Below are positions 17,235-26,653 of a stretch of DNA of 64,000 nt, one piece after another. Origin of the DNA: Sphingobium sp. TKS (lineage in GTDB: Bacteria > Pseudomonadota > Alphaproteobacteria > Sphingomonadales > Sphingomonadaceae). The stretch is taken from NCBI RefSeq assembly GCF_001563265.1, contig NZ_CP005083.1, forward strand, positions 3,289,001 to 3,353,000, in the 5' to 3' direction. The notes beneath the pieces are model-generated. The model was given only the letters and a program-made list of their open reading frames with translations, ran no database searches and had not been told where the DNA came from. The first letter of the stretch is position 1. The number at the start of each line of letters is the position of its first letter. The translations under genes and the position numbers were made by a program.

Positions 17235-18980
17235 ATGAGTTTTGAACACCTTCCTTCCCTTCTCTCCGATGCGCTGACACGGAAGGGCTATGAAAATCTG
17301 ACCCCAGTACAGGCGCAAGTCACCCAACCCGAAGCCGAAGGCCGCGACCTGATCGTGTCGGCGCAGACCGGATCGGGCAAGACCGTCGCTTTCGGCCTGG
17401 CCATGGCGGGGGAACTGCTGGGCGAGCAGAGCCGCCTTCCCGTCGCGGGCAAGCCGCTGGCGCTGGCGATCGCGCCGACGCGCGAACTGGCGTTGCAGGT
17501 CAGCCGCGAGCTGGAATGGCTCTATGGCGAGGCCCGCGCCCGCATTGCCACTTGTGTAGGCGGCATGGATGCTGCCAAGGAACGCCGGGCGCTCAGCCAT
17601 GGCGCGCATATCGTCGTCGGCACGCCGGGCCGTCTGCGCGACCATCTGGAGCGTGGCGCGCTCGACCTTTCAGGCCTCAAGACCGTGGTGCTCGATGAAG
17701 CCGACGAAATGCTCGACATGGGCTTTCGCGAGGATCTGGAAGAGATTCTCGACGGCGCACCGGACGAACGGCGCACGCTGCTCTTCTCCGCCACCATGCC
17801 CAAGCCGATCGTGGCGCTGGCCAAGCGCTATCAGAAGGATGCGCTGCGCATTTCCACCGTCAGCGACGAGCGCGGCCATGGCGACATCAGCTATCAGGCG
17901 CTGACGGTTGCCCCCGCCGACATCGAGAACGCCGTGGTCAACCTGCTGCGCTATCATGAGGCGGAGACGGCGATCCTCTTCTGCGCCACCCGCGATAATG
18001 TGCGACACCTCCACGCCAGCCTGACCGAGCGCGGCTTTGCCGCCGTGGCGCTGTCGGGCGAGCATAGCCAGAATGAGCGCAACCACGCCCTGCAAGCCCT
18101 GCGCGACCGCCGGGCACGGGTGTGCGTGGCGACCGACGTGGCGGCGCGTGGCATCGACCTCCCCAATCTCAGCCTCGTCGTGCATGTCGAACTGCCGCGT
18201 GATGCGGAGACGATGCAACACCGTTCGGGCCGCACCGGGCGCGCGGGGAAGAAGGGGACGGCCGTGCTGATCGTGCCCTATCCGCGCCGCCGCCGGGTCG
18301 AATCCATGCTGCGTGGCGCAAAGATTCCGGTTGAATGGGGCACCCCGCCGAGCAAGGAAGCGATCCAGGAGCAGGACAATGCGCGGCTGCGCGCCAGCCT
18401 GATGGAGAAGGCCGAGCTGGACGAGCAGGACTGGGCGCTGGGCGCCGAGCTGCTGGCCGAAAAGTCCGCCAAGGAAATCGCGGCGATGCTGGTGCGCAGT
18501 GCCCGTGCCGCCCTGCCCGCCCCCGAGGAGCTGCTGGATGCCAGCGAAGCGCCTGCGCGGCGGGACGGACCGCGTCCGGGCTTTGAGGACACCATCTGGT
18601 TCCGCATGGACATCGGCCGCAACCAGAATGCCGATCCGCGCTGGATATTGCCGCTGATCTGCCGTCGCGGGCATGTCAGCCGGGGCGATATCGGCGCGAT
18701 CCGCATTGCCGCCAATGAAACGATGTTCGAAATTCCCTCCGCCATCGCTTCGAAGTTCGTCGGCGCGGTGCAGCGCACCGGCCAGGCCAATGACGAAGGC
18801 GCCGAAGTTGCCATCGAGCAAATCGAGGGCAAGCCACGCGAAATGGCGCGGGAGAATCGGCGCGAAGGACCGCATGGCAAGGGACGGCCCAATAGCGAGC
18901 GCGGCCCGCGCCCACCCGCACACAGCCCGCGGCCCTTCAAGGGCGGCCCCAAGCGCGCTGGGCCTCGCAAGCCCCGCTAA
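17235..18980 (+). CDS. DEAD-box RNA helicase with DbpA-type RNA-binding domain
   Basis: 581 residues from ATG 17235 (MSFEHLPSLLSDALTRKGYE); an in-frame extension to 17124 is open but not protein-like. Q motif LTPVQAQ, Walker A AQTGSGKT, PTRELA, GTPGRL, DEAD as VLDEADEMLDMGF, SAT, then helicase C with VATDVAARGIDL and HRSGRTGRAG. A C-terminal DbpA/RNA-binding domain (FRMDIGRNQNADPRWILPLI) is followed by a basic Arg/Gly/Pro-rich tail. Likely ribosome assembly or RNA decay in the cytoplasm. Monocistronic, with terminators on both sides. Confidence 0.95.
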   Translation: MSFEHLPSLLSDALTRKGYENLTPVQAQVTQPEAEGRDLIVSAQTGSGKTVAFGLAMAGELLGEQSRLPVAGKPLALAIAPTRELALQVSRELEWLYGEARARIATCVGGMDAAKERRALSHGAHIVVGTPGRLRDHLERGALDLSGLKTVVLDEADEMLDMGFREDLEEILDGAPDERRTLLFSATMPKPIVALAKRYQKDALRISTVSDERGHGDISYQALTVAPADIENAVVNLLRYHEAETAILFCATRDNVRHLHASLTERGFAAVALSGEHSQNERNHALQALRDRRARVCVATDVAARGIDLPNLSLVVHVELPRDAETMQHRSGRTGRAGKKGTAVLIVPYPRRRRVESMLRGAKIPVEWGTPPSKEAIQEQDNARLRASLMEKAELDEQDWALGAELLAEKSAKEIAAMLVRSARAALPAPEELLDASEAPARRDGPRPGFEDTIWFRMDIGRNQNADPRWILPLICRRGHVSRGDIGAIRIAANETMFEIPSAIASKFVGAVQRTGQANDEGAEVAIEQIEGKPREMARENRREGPHGKGRPNSERGPRPPAHSPRPFKGGPKRAGPRKPR

Positions 18981-19066
18981 AGCGCGCTGCGTTAAATCCG
19001 ACGCAGGACGCATGCACTAAATTTTTGTGATCGCATCGTTTTTGCGCATGATGCTCCAAGGTAAAC

Positions 19067-19091
19067 GGGCCGCTCCTCGATGGAGCGGCCC
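19067..19091. terminator. Hairpin between helicase and Kef-type antiporter genes
   Basis: Stem GGGCCGCTCC / GGAGCGGCCC with a 5-nt loop (TCGAT), followed by TTCCTGTTT on the plus strand. It lies between two convergent genes and can serve both. Confidence 0.75.
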
Positions 19092-19106
19092 TTCCTGTTT
19101 GCAGGG

Positions 19107-20744
19107 TCAGCCCGCGCCGCAGAGCGCCAGCATCTTGGCGGCCAGTTCGCGCTCGCCCATGACGACGTGGGGGACGCCCAGCCCTTCCAGATGAGCGACT
19201 TCCGCGTCCGAATGCGCTCGGGCGATGACCTGAAGATTCGGGTTCAGGCGGCGCGCATGTTGGTGGATCGCACCGCCTTCAAAACCCTCCGGCACCGCGA
19301 TCAGCAGGCGGCGGGCTTCGCAGATGCCCGCTGCGGCGAGGTAGCGGTCCTCCAGCGCGTTACCGCGCACCACTGACAGGCCGGCCTCCTCCGCTGCGTC
19401 GGCGCGGTCGGCATCGCCCTCCAACACCACGAAGGGGGCTTGCCGCTCGGCCAGCCGGGTAGCGATCAGCTTGCCGACGCGGCCATAGCCGACCAGGATG
19501 ACATGGCCGGTGCGCGGTTTTTCCGGCGCCTTTTCCGGCTTCGCTTCCTCTTCATCCTCCGCCTTGTGGCTGCGCACGATAACCGAAAAGATCAGCGGGT
19601 TGAGGAAGATCGACACGATCGCGCCCGCGAGGATCAGGTCGCGCGCCTCGGCGGGCAGCACGCCCAATCCCGTGCCCAATGAGGCAATGATGAAGGAAAA
19701 TTCCCCGATCTGCGCCAGGCTCGCCGCGATGGTCAGCGCCGTGTCGCCGGGATGACCGAAGGCGCGAACGATGGCGAAGGCGGCGATGGACTTGCCGACG
19801 ATGATGATCGCCACGGTGGCGAGCAGCGGCAGCGGCTGTTCGATCAGCACTGCCGGATTGAACAACATGCCGACCGAGACGAAGAAGAGCACCGCAAAGG
19901 CATCCCGCAAGGGGAGCGTTTCCTCCGTCGCCCGGCGGCTGAGCGGCGTTTCGCCCAGAATCATGCCCGCGAAGAAAGCGCCCAGCGCGAAGGAGACGTC
20001 GAAGGCGACCGCCGCGCCGAAAGCGACGCCGAGGGCGATGGCAAGGACGGCGAGGCGGAACAGCTCACGCGAGCCGCTATGGACGACCCAGTGCAGCGCC
20101 CAGGGAATGACGCGGCGGCCGACGACCAGCATCAAAGCGACGAAGCCCGCAACCTTGAGAAAGGTGATGAGCAACGGCGCGAGCAAGGCTCCTGCTCCAC
20201 CGCCCGCGTCGGCATTGTTCATGACCCCGGCCAGCGCGGGAAGCAACACCAGCGCCAGGACCATCACCAGATCCTCCACGATCAGCCAGCCCACCGCGAT
20301 ACGCCCCCGGTAGGTTTCGACCAGATCCGCCCCTTGCAACGCGCGCAGCAGGACGACCGTACTCGCCACCGAAAGCGAGAGGCCGAAGACCAGCCCGCCC
20401 ATCAGCGGCCAGCCCATATAATGGGCAAGCCCCATGCCCATCAGTGTCGCCACGGCGATCTGCCCGATGGCGCCGGGCACCGCGATATTCTTGACCGACA
20501 GCAGGTCGCGCAGGGAGAAATGCAGGCCGACGCCGAACATCAGCAGGATCACGCCGATTTCCGCCAGTTCATTGGCCAGCCCCGCATTGGCAACGAATCC
20601 GGGGGTGAAGGGACCGACGATGATGCCGGCGACCAGATAGCCGACCAGCGGCGATAATTTCAGGCGATGGGCGATGGCGCCCATGATGAAGGCAACGACA
20701 AGGCCCGCTACGATCGTTCCGATCAGGGGCGTGTGATGGGGCAT
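19107..20744 (-). CDS. Kef/YbaL-type cation:proton antiporter with TrkA-N domain
   Basis: 545 residues. About 12-13 membrane helices form the CPA2 Na+/H+ exchanger domain (LVGYLVAGIIVGPFTPGFVA at the start, FDVSFALGAFFAGMILGETP in the core). After an acidic/proline linker (EDEEEAKPEKAPEKP) comes a cytosolic RCK/TrkA-N Rossmann domain (GHVILVGYGRVGKLIATRLA, about residue 405 on). No C-terminal TrkA-C is visible, as in YbaL. Likely potassium or sodium efflux controlled by nucleotide binding. Two small minus-strand ORFs lie upstream. Confidence 0.93.
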   Translation of the reverse strand: MPHHTPLIGTIVAGLVVAFIMGAIAHRLKLSPLVGYLVAGIIVGPFTPGFVANAGLANELAEIGVILLMFGVGLHFSLRDLLSVKNIAVPGAIGQIAVATLMGMGLAHYMGWPLMGGLVFGLSLSVASTVVLLRALQGADLVETYRGRIAVGWLIVEDLVMVLALVLLPALAGVMNNADAGGGAGALLAPLLITFLKVAGFVALMLVVGRRVIPWALHWVVHSGSRELFRLAVLAIALGVAFGAAVAFDVSFALGAFFAGMILGETPLSRRATEETLPLRDAFAVLFFVSVGMLFNPAVLIEQPLPLLATVAIIIVGKSIAAFAIVRAFGHPGDTALTIAASLAQIGEFSFIIASLGTGLGVLPAEARDLILAGAIVSIFLNPLIFSVIVRSHKAEDEEEAKPEKAPEKPRTGHVILVGYGRVGKLIATRLAERQAPFVVLEGDADRADAAEEAGLSVVRGNALEDRYLAAAGICEARRLLIAVPEGFEGGAIHQHARRLNPNLQVIARAHSDAEVAHLEGLGVPHVVMGERELAAKMLALCGAG

Positions 20745-20820
20745 AGAGTATGTTTTCCTTGGCGCCGCCGGCGGAGTGCGCTGAGTTCGTGCGTCCCACC
20801 ACCGGCAGCTTATCCTATTT

Positions 20821-20961
20821 TCATTCAGCGACAGCCAGCATGGCCGCCGACAGCAGCGCGCCGGCCGCGCCCAGTCCCGCCAGGACGGCAGGCATGAACC
20901 ACGGGGGCGGGCGGCGGCGAGACGAATCGTGGTCGCCGCGGCGCGATCTTCTGCGGGTCAT
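20821..20961 (-). CDS. Small single-helix membrane protein (46 aa)
   Basis: Short ORF supported by its ribosome binding site: AAAAGGAG ends eight bases before ATG 20961. The product begins with an arginine-rich segment (MTRRRSRRGDHDSSRRRPPP) and ends in one hydrophobic helix (WFMPAVLAGLGAAGALLSAA...). Inside-positive topology predicts a cytoplasmic N-terminus. It sits 76 bases upstream of the Kef-type antiporter, same strand. No recognised family. Confidence 0.55.
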   Translation of the reverse strand: MTRRRSRRGDHDSSRRRPPPWFMPAVLAGLGAAGALLSAAMLAVAE

Positions 20962-21018
20962 GAAGAAGCTCCTTTTCCTGACGGCGGTTCCCAAAGGGTC
21001 CGCCCTGAGAGCGATACG

Positions 21019-21420
21019 TCAGGAAAAGGCAGGCGGCGCGCGGGCGCGCTGGCGGGAAAGCAGGTGGAAGGGCTTGGGGGACGGGAAAGAAGGAGAAAGG
21101 CGACGAGCAGGCAGGAGAAGCGCGGCGCCCGGCGGCAACGCCGCCACGGGCAGGAACCAGATCGCGGCGGGCGCCAATGCCGGTGCCCGCCCATCGCCAT
21201 CCGGCTCGGTCACCCGGAGCGCGATGGGATTCGCATCAGCGCGGGCCTTCAGCACGACGCCGGTGGTCGCCGGGTTGAAGGCGGAGCCGGTGATCCTGCT
21301 GGACGGCGGCCCCAGGGGTGCCAGGGCGCTCAACAGCGCCACGCCGAGCGACAGCCACAGAGACAGGATGAAGGGCAGGCCGCCCGGCCCGGCTTCATTC
21401 CTGTATGGCGTCGGCGTCAT
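21019..21420 (-). CDS. Hypothetical membrane-anchored protein
   Basis: 133 residues: one N-terminal hydrophobic helix (LPFILSLWLSLGVALLSALA), then SSRITGSAFNPATTGVVLKA and a proline/alanine-rich second hydrophobic stretch, ending in RARAPPAFS. The arrangement resembles short uncharacterised sphingomonad proteins with a helix, a mobile linker and a RAPP tail, but I cannot confirm homology by eye. Ribosome binding site weak (GGAAGGG 14 bases before the ATG). Could be a chance frame in GC-rich DNA. Confidence 0.4.
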   Translation of the reverse strand: MTPTPYRNEAGPGGLPFILSLWLSLGVALLSALAPLGPPSSRITGSAFNPATTGVVLKARADANPIALRVTEPDGDGRAPALAPAAIWFLPVAALPPGAALLLPARRLSPSFPSPKPFHLLSRQRARAPPAFS

Positions 21421-21672
21421 GCGTGATAATATCCCTTCCGCGATGCAAGATAGGAACGGGTGAGCCGAAAAACCAGCCCTGAAAGCCGGTCGGATGGTGG
21501 TCGTATTTTCGAACCGAATGATGGCTTTGCCGCCAATCTGAAAATGCTCTTGCCGGTTGACAGAAGCGAGTCATTCCAGTAGCGGGCCACATTCCCGCGC
21601 GGGTCGGTAAGGGCTTCATGTCCTCGACGATCTGCGTAAAGCAGATTTGAACGAGAAGAGAAGAGAAGAGCC

Positions 21673-21969
21673 ATGTTCGCAATCGTGCGCACGGGCGGCA
21701 AGCAATATCGCGTCGCCGCCGGAGACAAGATCGTCGTCGAAAAGCTGGCCGGTGAGGCTGGCGACAAGGTGACCCTGGATGACATCCTGTTCGCCGGTGA
21801 AGGCAGCGATGTGAAGGACGCAGCCAAGCTGACCGTCGCCGCTGAAATCATAGCGCAGGCGAAGGGCGAGAAGGTCATCGTCTTCAAGAAGCGTCGTCGT
21901 CACAACTACCGCCGCAAGAACGGCCATCGCCAGAATCACACGATCCTCAAGATCGTGTCGATCGCCTGA
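21673..21969 (+). CDS. rplU: 50S ribosomal protein L21
   Basis: 98 residues, full length. [20 protein letters not shown] at the N-terminus and the family end [20 protein letters not shown]. First gene of the rplU-rpmA pair, with a purine-rich leader (GAGAAGAGAAGAG) before the start that overlaps the ribosome binding region. Confidence 0.98.
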   Translation: MFAIVRTGGKQYRVAAGDKIVVEKLAGEAGDKVTLDDILFAGEGSDVKDAAKLTVAAEIIAQAKGEKVIVFKKRRRHNYRRKNGHRQNHTILKIVSIA

Positions 21970-21999
21970 GCCGCAGCTAAGTCACGAGGAGTTTGAGTC

Positions 22000-22269
22000 A
22001 TGGCACATAAGAAAGCTGGCGGTTCATCGCGCAACGGTCGCGATTCGGAATCGAAGCGCCTTGGCGTGAAGAAGTTCGGCGGTCAGGAAGTGATCGGCGG
22101 CAACATCATCATTCGCCAGCGCGGCACCCGCGTATACCCGGGCCGCAATGTCGGCATGGGCAAGGACCATACGCTGTTCGCGCTCGGTGAAGGCCGCGTG
22201 GTATTCCACACCGGCAAGCTCGGCCGCAAATATGTGTCGGTCGACGCCATGGCCGAAGCAGCCGAATAA
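22000..22269 (+). CDS. rpmA: 50S ribosomal protein L27
   Basis: 89 residues, full length. [20 protein letters not shown] with the mobile N-terminal tail that reaches the peptidyl transferase centre, and [20 protein letters not shown]. 30 bases after rplU with AGGAG upstream. The unit is closed by a hairpin at 22361-22392. Confidence 0.98.
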   Translation: MAHKKAGGSSRNGRDSESKRLGVKKFGGQEVIGGNIIIRQRGTRVYPGRNVGMGKDHTLFALGEGRVVFHTGKLGRKYVSVDAMAEAAE

Positions 22270-22360
22270 CGGACGATTGATGACGGATCGTCCCTCGCAA
22301 TCGGGGCGATCCTCCTGGCGGAACGGCTTTTAGTCCACCGTCAGCGTTCGAGGAAAACAA

Positions 22361-22392
22361 GGGGCGCCCCGTCCGGGAGCGCCCCTTTTTCC
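22361..22392 (+). terminator. Rho-independent terminator after rpmA
   Basis: Stem GGGGCGC / GCGCCCC with an inner CCCG/CGGG pairing, followed by TTTTT. Placed 92 bases after the rpmA stop. Confidence 0.88.
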
Positions 22393-22543
22393 ATTTGTCG
22401 GCGTCTCCCCTCATTTTCCCTCAAGCCTCTGGAACTCCACCTCCCCCTCGCGCGTCGAGGCGGCGGGCCCAGCCAGAGACAAAGCGTCGTCAAGCCGTAA
22501 CTTTTTGCGGCCAGAGGCGCGCCAGAAATCAGGAGACGTTTGA

Positions 22544-23119
22544 ATGTTCGCCCGTACCCCTCGCCTGTTGCTGCGGCCCGGCTGGATGGAAGATGCGCCC
22601 GCCCTGGCCGAAGCGATCGGTGATCCTTCGATCCTGCGCAACCTGACGCGTGCGCCCGCCCCCTATGCGCAGGCTGATGCCGAGGCTTTCCTCGCCACGC
22701 CGCAGGATCCGCGCCTGCCGCGCCTGCTGGCCTTCACCCGCACCAACGGCGCGCCGCGTCTGGTGGGCGGCTGCGGCATTCATCTGGAGGAGGATGGCAC
22801 AGCGGAACTGGGCTATTGGATCGCCCGCCCTTATTGGGGTCTGGGTTTTGCCACGGAGGCCGCGCGCGCTGTCATGCACATGGCGCGGGCGTCGGGAATC
22901 CGCGATGTCCGTGCAGCCCATTTCACGGACAACCCGGCATCGGGCAACGTCCTGCGCAAGATCGGCTTCCGCTATACCGGACGGATCGAAACGCGCTTCA
23001 GCCTGGGCCGGGGCGCAGCGGCGGACTGCCTGATTTTCGAGGAAGGTGAGGCCGCGCGCATGGCGGCGGATTCGTCAATGGACCTTTACGGGGATTCTGT
23101 GCCCGCATTGGCGGCCTGA
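22544..23119 (+). CDS. GNAT-family N-acetyltransferase (RimJ/RimL-like)
   Basis: 191 residues. N-terminal FARTPRLLLRPGWMEDAPAL, acetyl-CoA binding region ELGYWIARPYWGLGFATEAA (Q/RxxGxG/A-type loop) and DNPASGNVLRKIGFRYTGRI, which are typical of the RimJ/RimL branch. Good SD (AGGAG) 11 bases upstream. Lies between rpmA and obgE as in many alphaproteobacteria. Substrate not known. Confidence 0.9.
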   Translation: MFARTPRLLLRPGWMEDAPALAEAIGDPSILRNLTRAPAPYAQADAEAFLATPQDPRLPRLLAFTRTNGAPRLVGGCGIHLEEDGTAELGYWIARPYWGLGFATEAARAVMHMARASGIRDVRAAHFTDNPASGNVLRKIGFRYTGRIETRFSLGRGAAADCLIFEEGEAARMAADSSMDLYGDSVPALAA

Positions 23120-23341
23120 TCCTGCAACGCCGGGGGAAGCGACGGGCGCTGCTTCCTCCGTCCCCCTTAAAGGGCACCCGCTGGCTGCGCCAGGCGATTC
23201 GGCGCTGGACGAACCGATGACGGCTGGGATCGGCTCCGCGAAATCGTCACGCGGCGGCTGGTTTTGGCGCTGACGGAAGAAGCGACCGCTTTTACTGAGC
23301 GCGTGGTTTAATTTCGCCGCATAAACCGCTATGGGCGCGCC

Positions 23342-24442
23342 ATGCATTTTCTTGATCAAGCGAAGATTTACATCAAATCCGGCTGGGGCGGTCCCGGCGC
23401 GGTCAGTTTCCGGCGTGAAAAATATGTCGAATATGGCGGCCCGGACGGCGGCAATGGCGGCAAGGGCGGCGACATCATCTTCGAGGCGGTGGCGGGGCTG
23501 AACACCCTGATCGACTTCCGCTACACCCAGCATTTCAAGGCGCAGCGCGGCCTGCCCGGCGCCGGCAAGAATCGCTATGGCGCGGGCGGCAACGATCTCG
23601 TCATCAAGGTGCCGGTGGGGACGCAAATCCTGTCCGATCCCACACCCATAGAGGGCACGGAGGATGAAGACGGCTATCCTGAATATGAGGATCAGGAAGT
23701 GCTGGCCGACTTCACCGAGGTCGGGCAACGCATGATATTCCTGCGCGGCGGCGATGGCGGGCGCGGCAACCTGTCCTACAAGACCAGCACCAACCGCGCC
23801 CCGCGCCAGCATGGGACGGGCTGGCCGGGGCAGGAAATGTGGGTGTGGCTGCGGCTGAAGCTGCTGGCCGACGTGGGCCTGGTCGGCATGCCTAATGCGG
23901 GCAAGTCGACCTTCATCAATCAGGTCACCAACACCAAGGCGAAGGTGGGAGCCTATGCGTTCACCACCACCAAGCCGCAGCTCGGCGTCGTGCTGCATCG
24001 CGACCGGGAGTTCGTTCTGGCGGATATTCCGGGGCTGATCGAAGGCGCCGCCGAAGGCGCGGGCATTGGCGACCGCTTCCTGGGGCATGTCGAGCGGTGC
24101 CGGGTGCTGCTGCACCTGATCGATGCGACCGGCGACGATCCGGTCGAACAGTTCCGCATCGTGCAGGATGAGCTGGCGGCTTATGGCGGCGGGCTGGACG
24201 AAAAGCCGCAGATCGTAGCGCTCAACAAGGGCGACCTGCTGGGGCAGGAATTGATGGAAGACATTGCCGAACAGCTTCGGGACGAGGCTGACGTGGAGGA
24301 TGTATTCATCATCTCCGGCGCGACCGGCGAAGGCGTACCGGCTCTGCTGGACGCGGTGCTGCCGCTGCTGGACCAGCCCAGCGACAATGAAGAGGAGGAT
24401 GAGGCCGGTGAGGAAGGCGAGGCGCCGTGGTCTCCGATCTGA
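23342..24442 (+). CDS. obgE: Obg-family GTPase (ObgE/CgtA)
   Basis: 366 residues. N-terminal glycine-rich Obg fold (YIKSGWGGPGAVSFRREKYV, then GGPDGGNGGKGGD), G domain with Walker A GMPNAGKST at about 181-189, ADIPGLIEGAAEGAG (G3) and NKGDL (G4). The C-terminal tail is short and acidic (DNEEEDEAGEEGEAPW) as in E. coli-like Obg. Essential ribosome-assembly and stress GTPase. Followed after a repeat-containing 73-base gap by proB. Confidence 0.97.
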   Translation: MHFLDQAKIYIKSGWGGPGAVSFRREKYVEYGGPDGGNGGKGGDIIFEAVAGLNTLIDFRYTQHFKAQRGLPGAGKNRYGAGGNDLVIKVPVGTQILSDPTPIEGTEDEDGYPEYEDQEVLADFTEVGQRMIFLRGGDGGRGNLSYKTSTNRAPRQHGTGWPGQEMWVWLRLKLLADVGLVGMPNAGKSTFINQVTNTKAKVGAYAFTTTKPQLGVVLHRDREFVLADIPGLIEGAAEGAGIGDRFLGHVERCRVLLHLIDATGDDPVEQFRIVQDELAAYGGGLDEKPQIVALNKGDLLGQELMEDIAEQLRDEADVEDVFIISGATGEGVPALLDAVLPLLDQPSDNEEEDEAGEEGEAPWSPI

Positions 24443-24471
24443 CCGGCAAATCAGGCTCGCTTCGATCGCTA

Positions 24472-24506
24472 CCCTCCCCCGACCTCTCCCTGCAAGGGAG
24501 GGGAGG
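24472..24506. repeat. Palindromic repeat (CTCCCTGCAAGGGAG family)
   Basis: CCCTCCCCCGACCTCTCCCT-GCA-AGGGAGGGG, in the gap between obgE and proB. Reverse-complemented, it matches the element found in frame inside hrpB at 48187-48221: both end GGTCGGGGGAGGG after a CTCCC..GGGAG hairpin. Confidence 0.75.
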
Positions 24507-24515
24507 AAGATATAG

Positions 24516-25646
24516 ATGACCCCTTCCCTCTCCGGCTTTCCGCCGTCTCAAATCCGCCGTCTGGTCATCAAGATCGGGTCCGCGCTGCTGGTCGACCCGC
24601 AGGGACAAGTGCGCGAAGCCTGGCTGCGCACGCTGATCGCGGATGTCGCGGCACGCAAGGCTGCGGGGCAGCAGATCATCATCGTCTCCTCCGGCGCCAT
24701 TGCGCTGGGCGCGCGGCGGTTGAAGCTGCCCAAGGGCGGGCGTGGTTCCCTGGAGGATGCCCAGGCGGCAGCAGCGACGGGGCAAATTGCGCTGTCGCAA
24801 TGCTGGGCGAGCCTGCTGCACGAGAACGGCATCACAGCCGCACAGATGCTGGTGACGCTGGACGATCTGGAGAATCGCCGCCGCTATCTTAACGCCTCCG
24901 CCACGCTGGAGCGGCTGATGGCGCTGGACGTCGTGCCGGTGGTGAATGAAAATGACAGCGTCGCCACGGCGGAGATCCGCTTTGGCGACAATGACCGGCT
25001 GGCGGCGCGTATCGGACAGGCGGCACGGGCTGACGCAGTTGTGCTGCTGTCGGACGTCGACGGGCTTTACACCGCCAACCCGCATGTCGATGCGAACGCC
25101 ATGCTGATAGAGACAATCGAGCGCATCGATGCGCGCATTGCCGGGATGGCGGACAGCGGCTCCGCCTCGGGCATGGGATCAGGGGGCATGACCTCCAAGA
25201 TCGAGGCGGCGCGCATCGCCACGGGGGCTGGCGCGCATCTGGCGATCATTTCCGGCAAGGTGGATTCGCCGCTGTCGCATTGGAGCGATGGCGGCAAAGG
25301 CTCGATCTTCCTCGCCGCGCAGGCGAAGGGCGCGCGCAAGGGCTGGCTGGCCGGGCGCCTGACGGTGCGGGGGCGGATCGTGGTCGATGCCGGGGCGGAG
25401 GCGGCGCTGGGGCGCGGCAACAGCCTGCTGCCCGCTGGCGTGGCGCGGATCGAGGGCATCTTCGCCCGCGGCGACGTGGTCGACATATTGGCCGAGGACG
25501 GACGGGTGATCGCGCGCGGCCTGATCGAATATGACAGCGATGAAGCGGCGCGCATCGCGGGCAAGCGCAGCGAGGACATCGCCGCTTTGCTGGGGCACCT
25601 CCCCCGCTCCGTGCTGGTCCATCGCGATCATATGGCGATGGTCTGA
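24516..25646 (+). CDS. proB: Glutamate 5-kinase
   Basis: 376 residues; first step of proline synthesis. Amino-acid kinase fold (RLVIKIGSALLVDPQGQVRE, VSSGAIALGARRL, VPVVNENDSVATAEIRFGDN, GSGGMTSKIEAARIAT) plus a C-terminal PUA domain (NSLLPAGVARIEGIFARGDV). Starts 10 bases after the palindromic repeat. proA is not adjacent. Three bases separate it from the following epimerase gene. Confidence 0.97.
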   Translation: MTPSLSGFPPSQIRRLVIKIGSALLVDPQGQVREAWLRTLIADVAARKAAGQQIIIVSSGAIALGARRLKLPKGGRGSLEDAQAAAATGQIALSQCWASLLHENGITAAQMLVTLDDLENRRRYLNASATLERLMALDVVPVVNENDSVATAEIRFGDNDRLAARIGQAARADAVVLLSDVDGLYTANPHVDANAMLIETIERIDARIAGMADSGSASGMGSGGMTSKIEAARIATGAGAHLAIISGKVDSPLSHWSDGGKGSIFLAAQAKGARKGWLAGRLTVRGRIVVDAGAEAALGRGNSLLPAGVARIEGIFARGDVVDILAEDGRVIARGLIEYDSDEAARIAGKRSEDIAALLGHLPRSVLVHRDHMAMV

Positions 25647-25649
25647 TCC

Positions 25650-26567
25650 ATGGCCCTACGCATTGCGATGACGGGCGCGACGGGTTTCGTCGGCGCCGAA
25701 ACGCTGAATCAGGCCTTGGCGGCGGGACATCATGTCTCAGCCATCACCCGCCGGGCTCAGCCGCCCCGCGCCCATCTGAAATGGGTGCCGGGCGCGCTGG
25801 AGGATCGGGCGGCGCTCAACACGCTGGTGCGCGACGCCGATGTGGTGATCCATATCGCGGGCGTAGTGAACGCGCCGGATCGCGAGGGGTTCGAGATCGG
25901 CAATGCGCGCGGCACCATGGCGGTGGTCGACGCCATGCGTCAGCGCGGGGTCAAGCGGCTGCTCCATGTCTCCTCGCTCTCGGCGCGGGAACCGGGGCTG
26001 TCGGACTATGGCTGGTCGAAGGAACTGGCCGAACGGCATGTGAAGGCAAGTGGGCTCGACTGGACCATTATCCGGCCGCCCGCCATCTACGGACCGGGCG
26101 ACCGGGAGATGCTGGAGCTGTTCCGCATGGCCAAGCGCGGGATCATGCTGATGCCTCCGGGTGGGCGGCTGTCGGTGATCGAGGTGAGCGATCTGGCGCG
26201 ACTGTTCCTGACGCTGGCGGTCGAGAAGGACATGAAGAGCCTGACCCATGTCTATGAAGTCGATGACGGTACGCCGGGCGGCTGGGACCATATGGAGTTC
26301 GCGCAGGCGATCGGCCGGGCGGTCGGGCGACCAGTGCGGACTTTCGCGACGCCGAGCTGGGCGCTGGGACTGGGCGCCCGGCTGGATCGGATGGTGCGCG
26401 GCAGGAATGCCAAGCTGACGCTCGATCGGGTGAGCTATTTCTGCCATCCCGACTGGGTTGTGGCAAAGCGCAAGCAACCGCCCAAAAAGCTGTGGGTGCC
26501 CAAAGTGACGACCGAAGACGGGTTGAAAGCGACGGTCGATGCCTATCGGGCGAAGGGGTGGCTGTAG
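25650..26567 (+). CDS. NAD-dependent epimerase/NDUFA9-like SDR protein
   Basis: 305 residues, extended short-chain dehydrogenase fold. TGATGFVGAETLNQALAAGH nucleotide site, VIHIAGVVNAPD, and YGWSKELAERHVK carrying the YxxxK pair. Family members act as nucleotide-sugar epimerases or, in alphaproteobacteria, as NDUFA9-like complex I-associated proteins. Follows proB with only three bases between, so probably co-transcribed. Ends 29 bases before the IS256-family element. Confidence 0.85.
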   Translation: MALRIAMTGATGFVGAETLNQALAAGHHVSAITRRAQPPRAHLKWVPGALEDRAALNTLVRDADVVIHIAGVVNAPDREGFEIGNARGTMAVVDAMRQRGVKRLLHVSSLSAREPGLSDYGWSKELAERHVKASGLDWTIIRPPAIYGPGDREMLELFRMAKRGIMLMPPGGRLSVIEVSDLARLFLTLAVEKDMKSLTHVYEVDDGTPGGWDHMEFAQAIGRAVGRPVRTFATPSWALGLGARLDRMVRGRNAKLTLDRVSYFCHPDWVVAKRKQPPKKLWVPKVTTEDGLKATVDAYRAKGWL

Positions 26568-26653
26568 CGCGGCTTGCTGGTTCGGGTGGAGAGCGGGGGA
26601 CTGTCAGGAATTTCGTGTGCGACGAGGCATAATGGGGAACAAGGAGACCCGGT

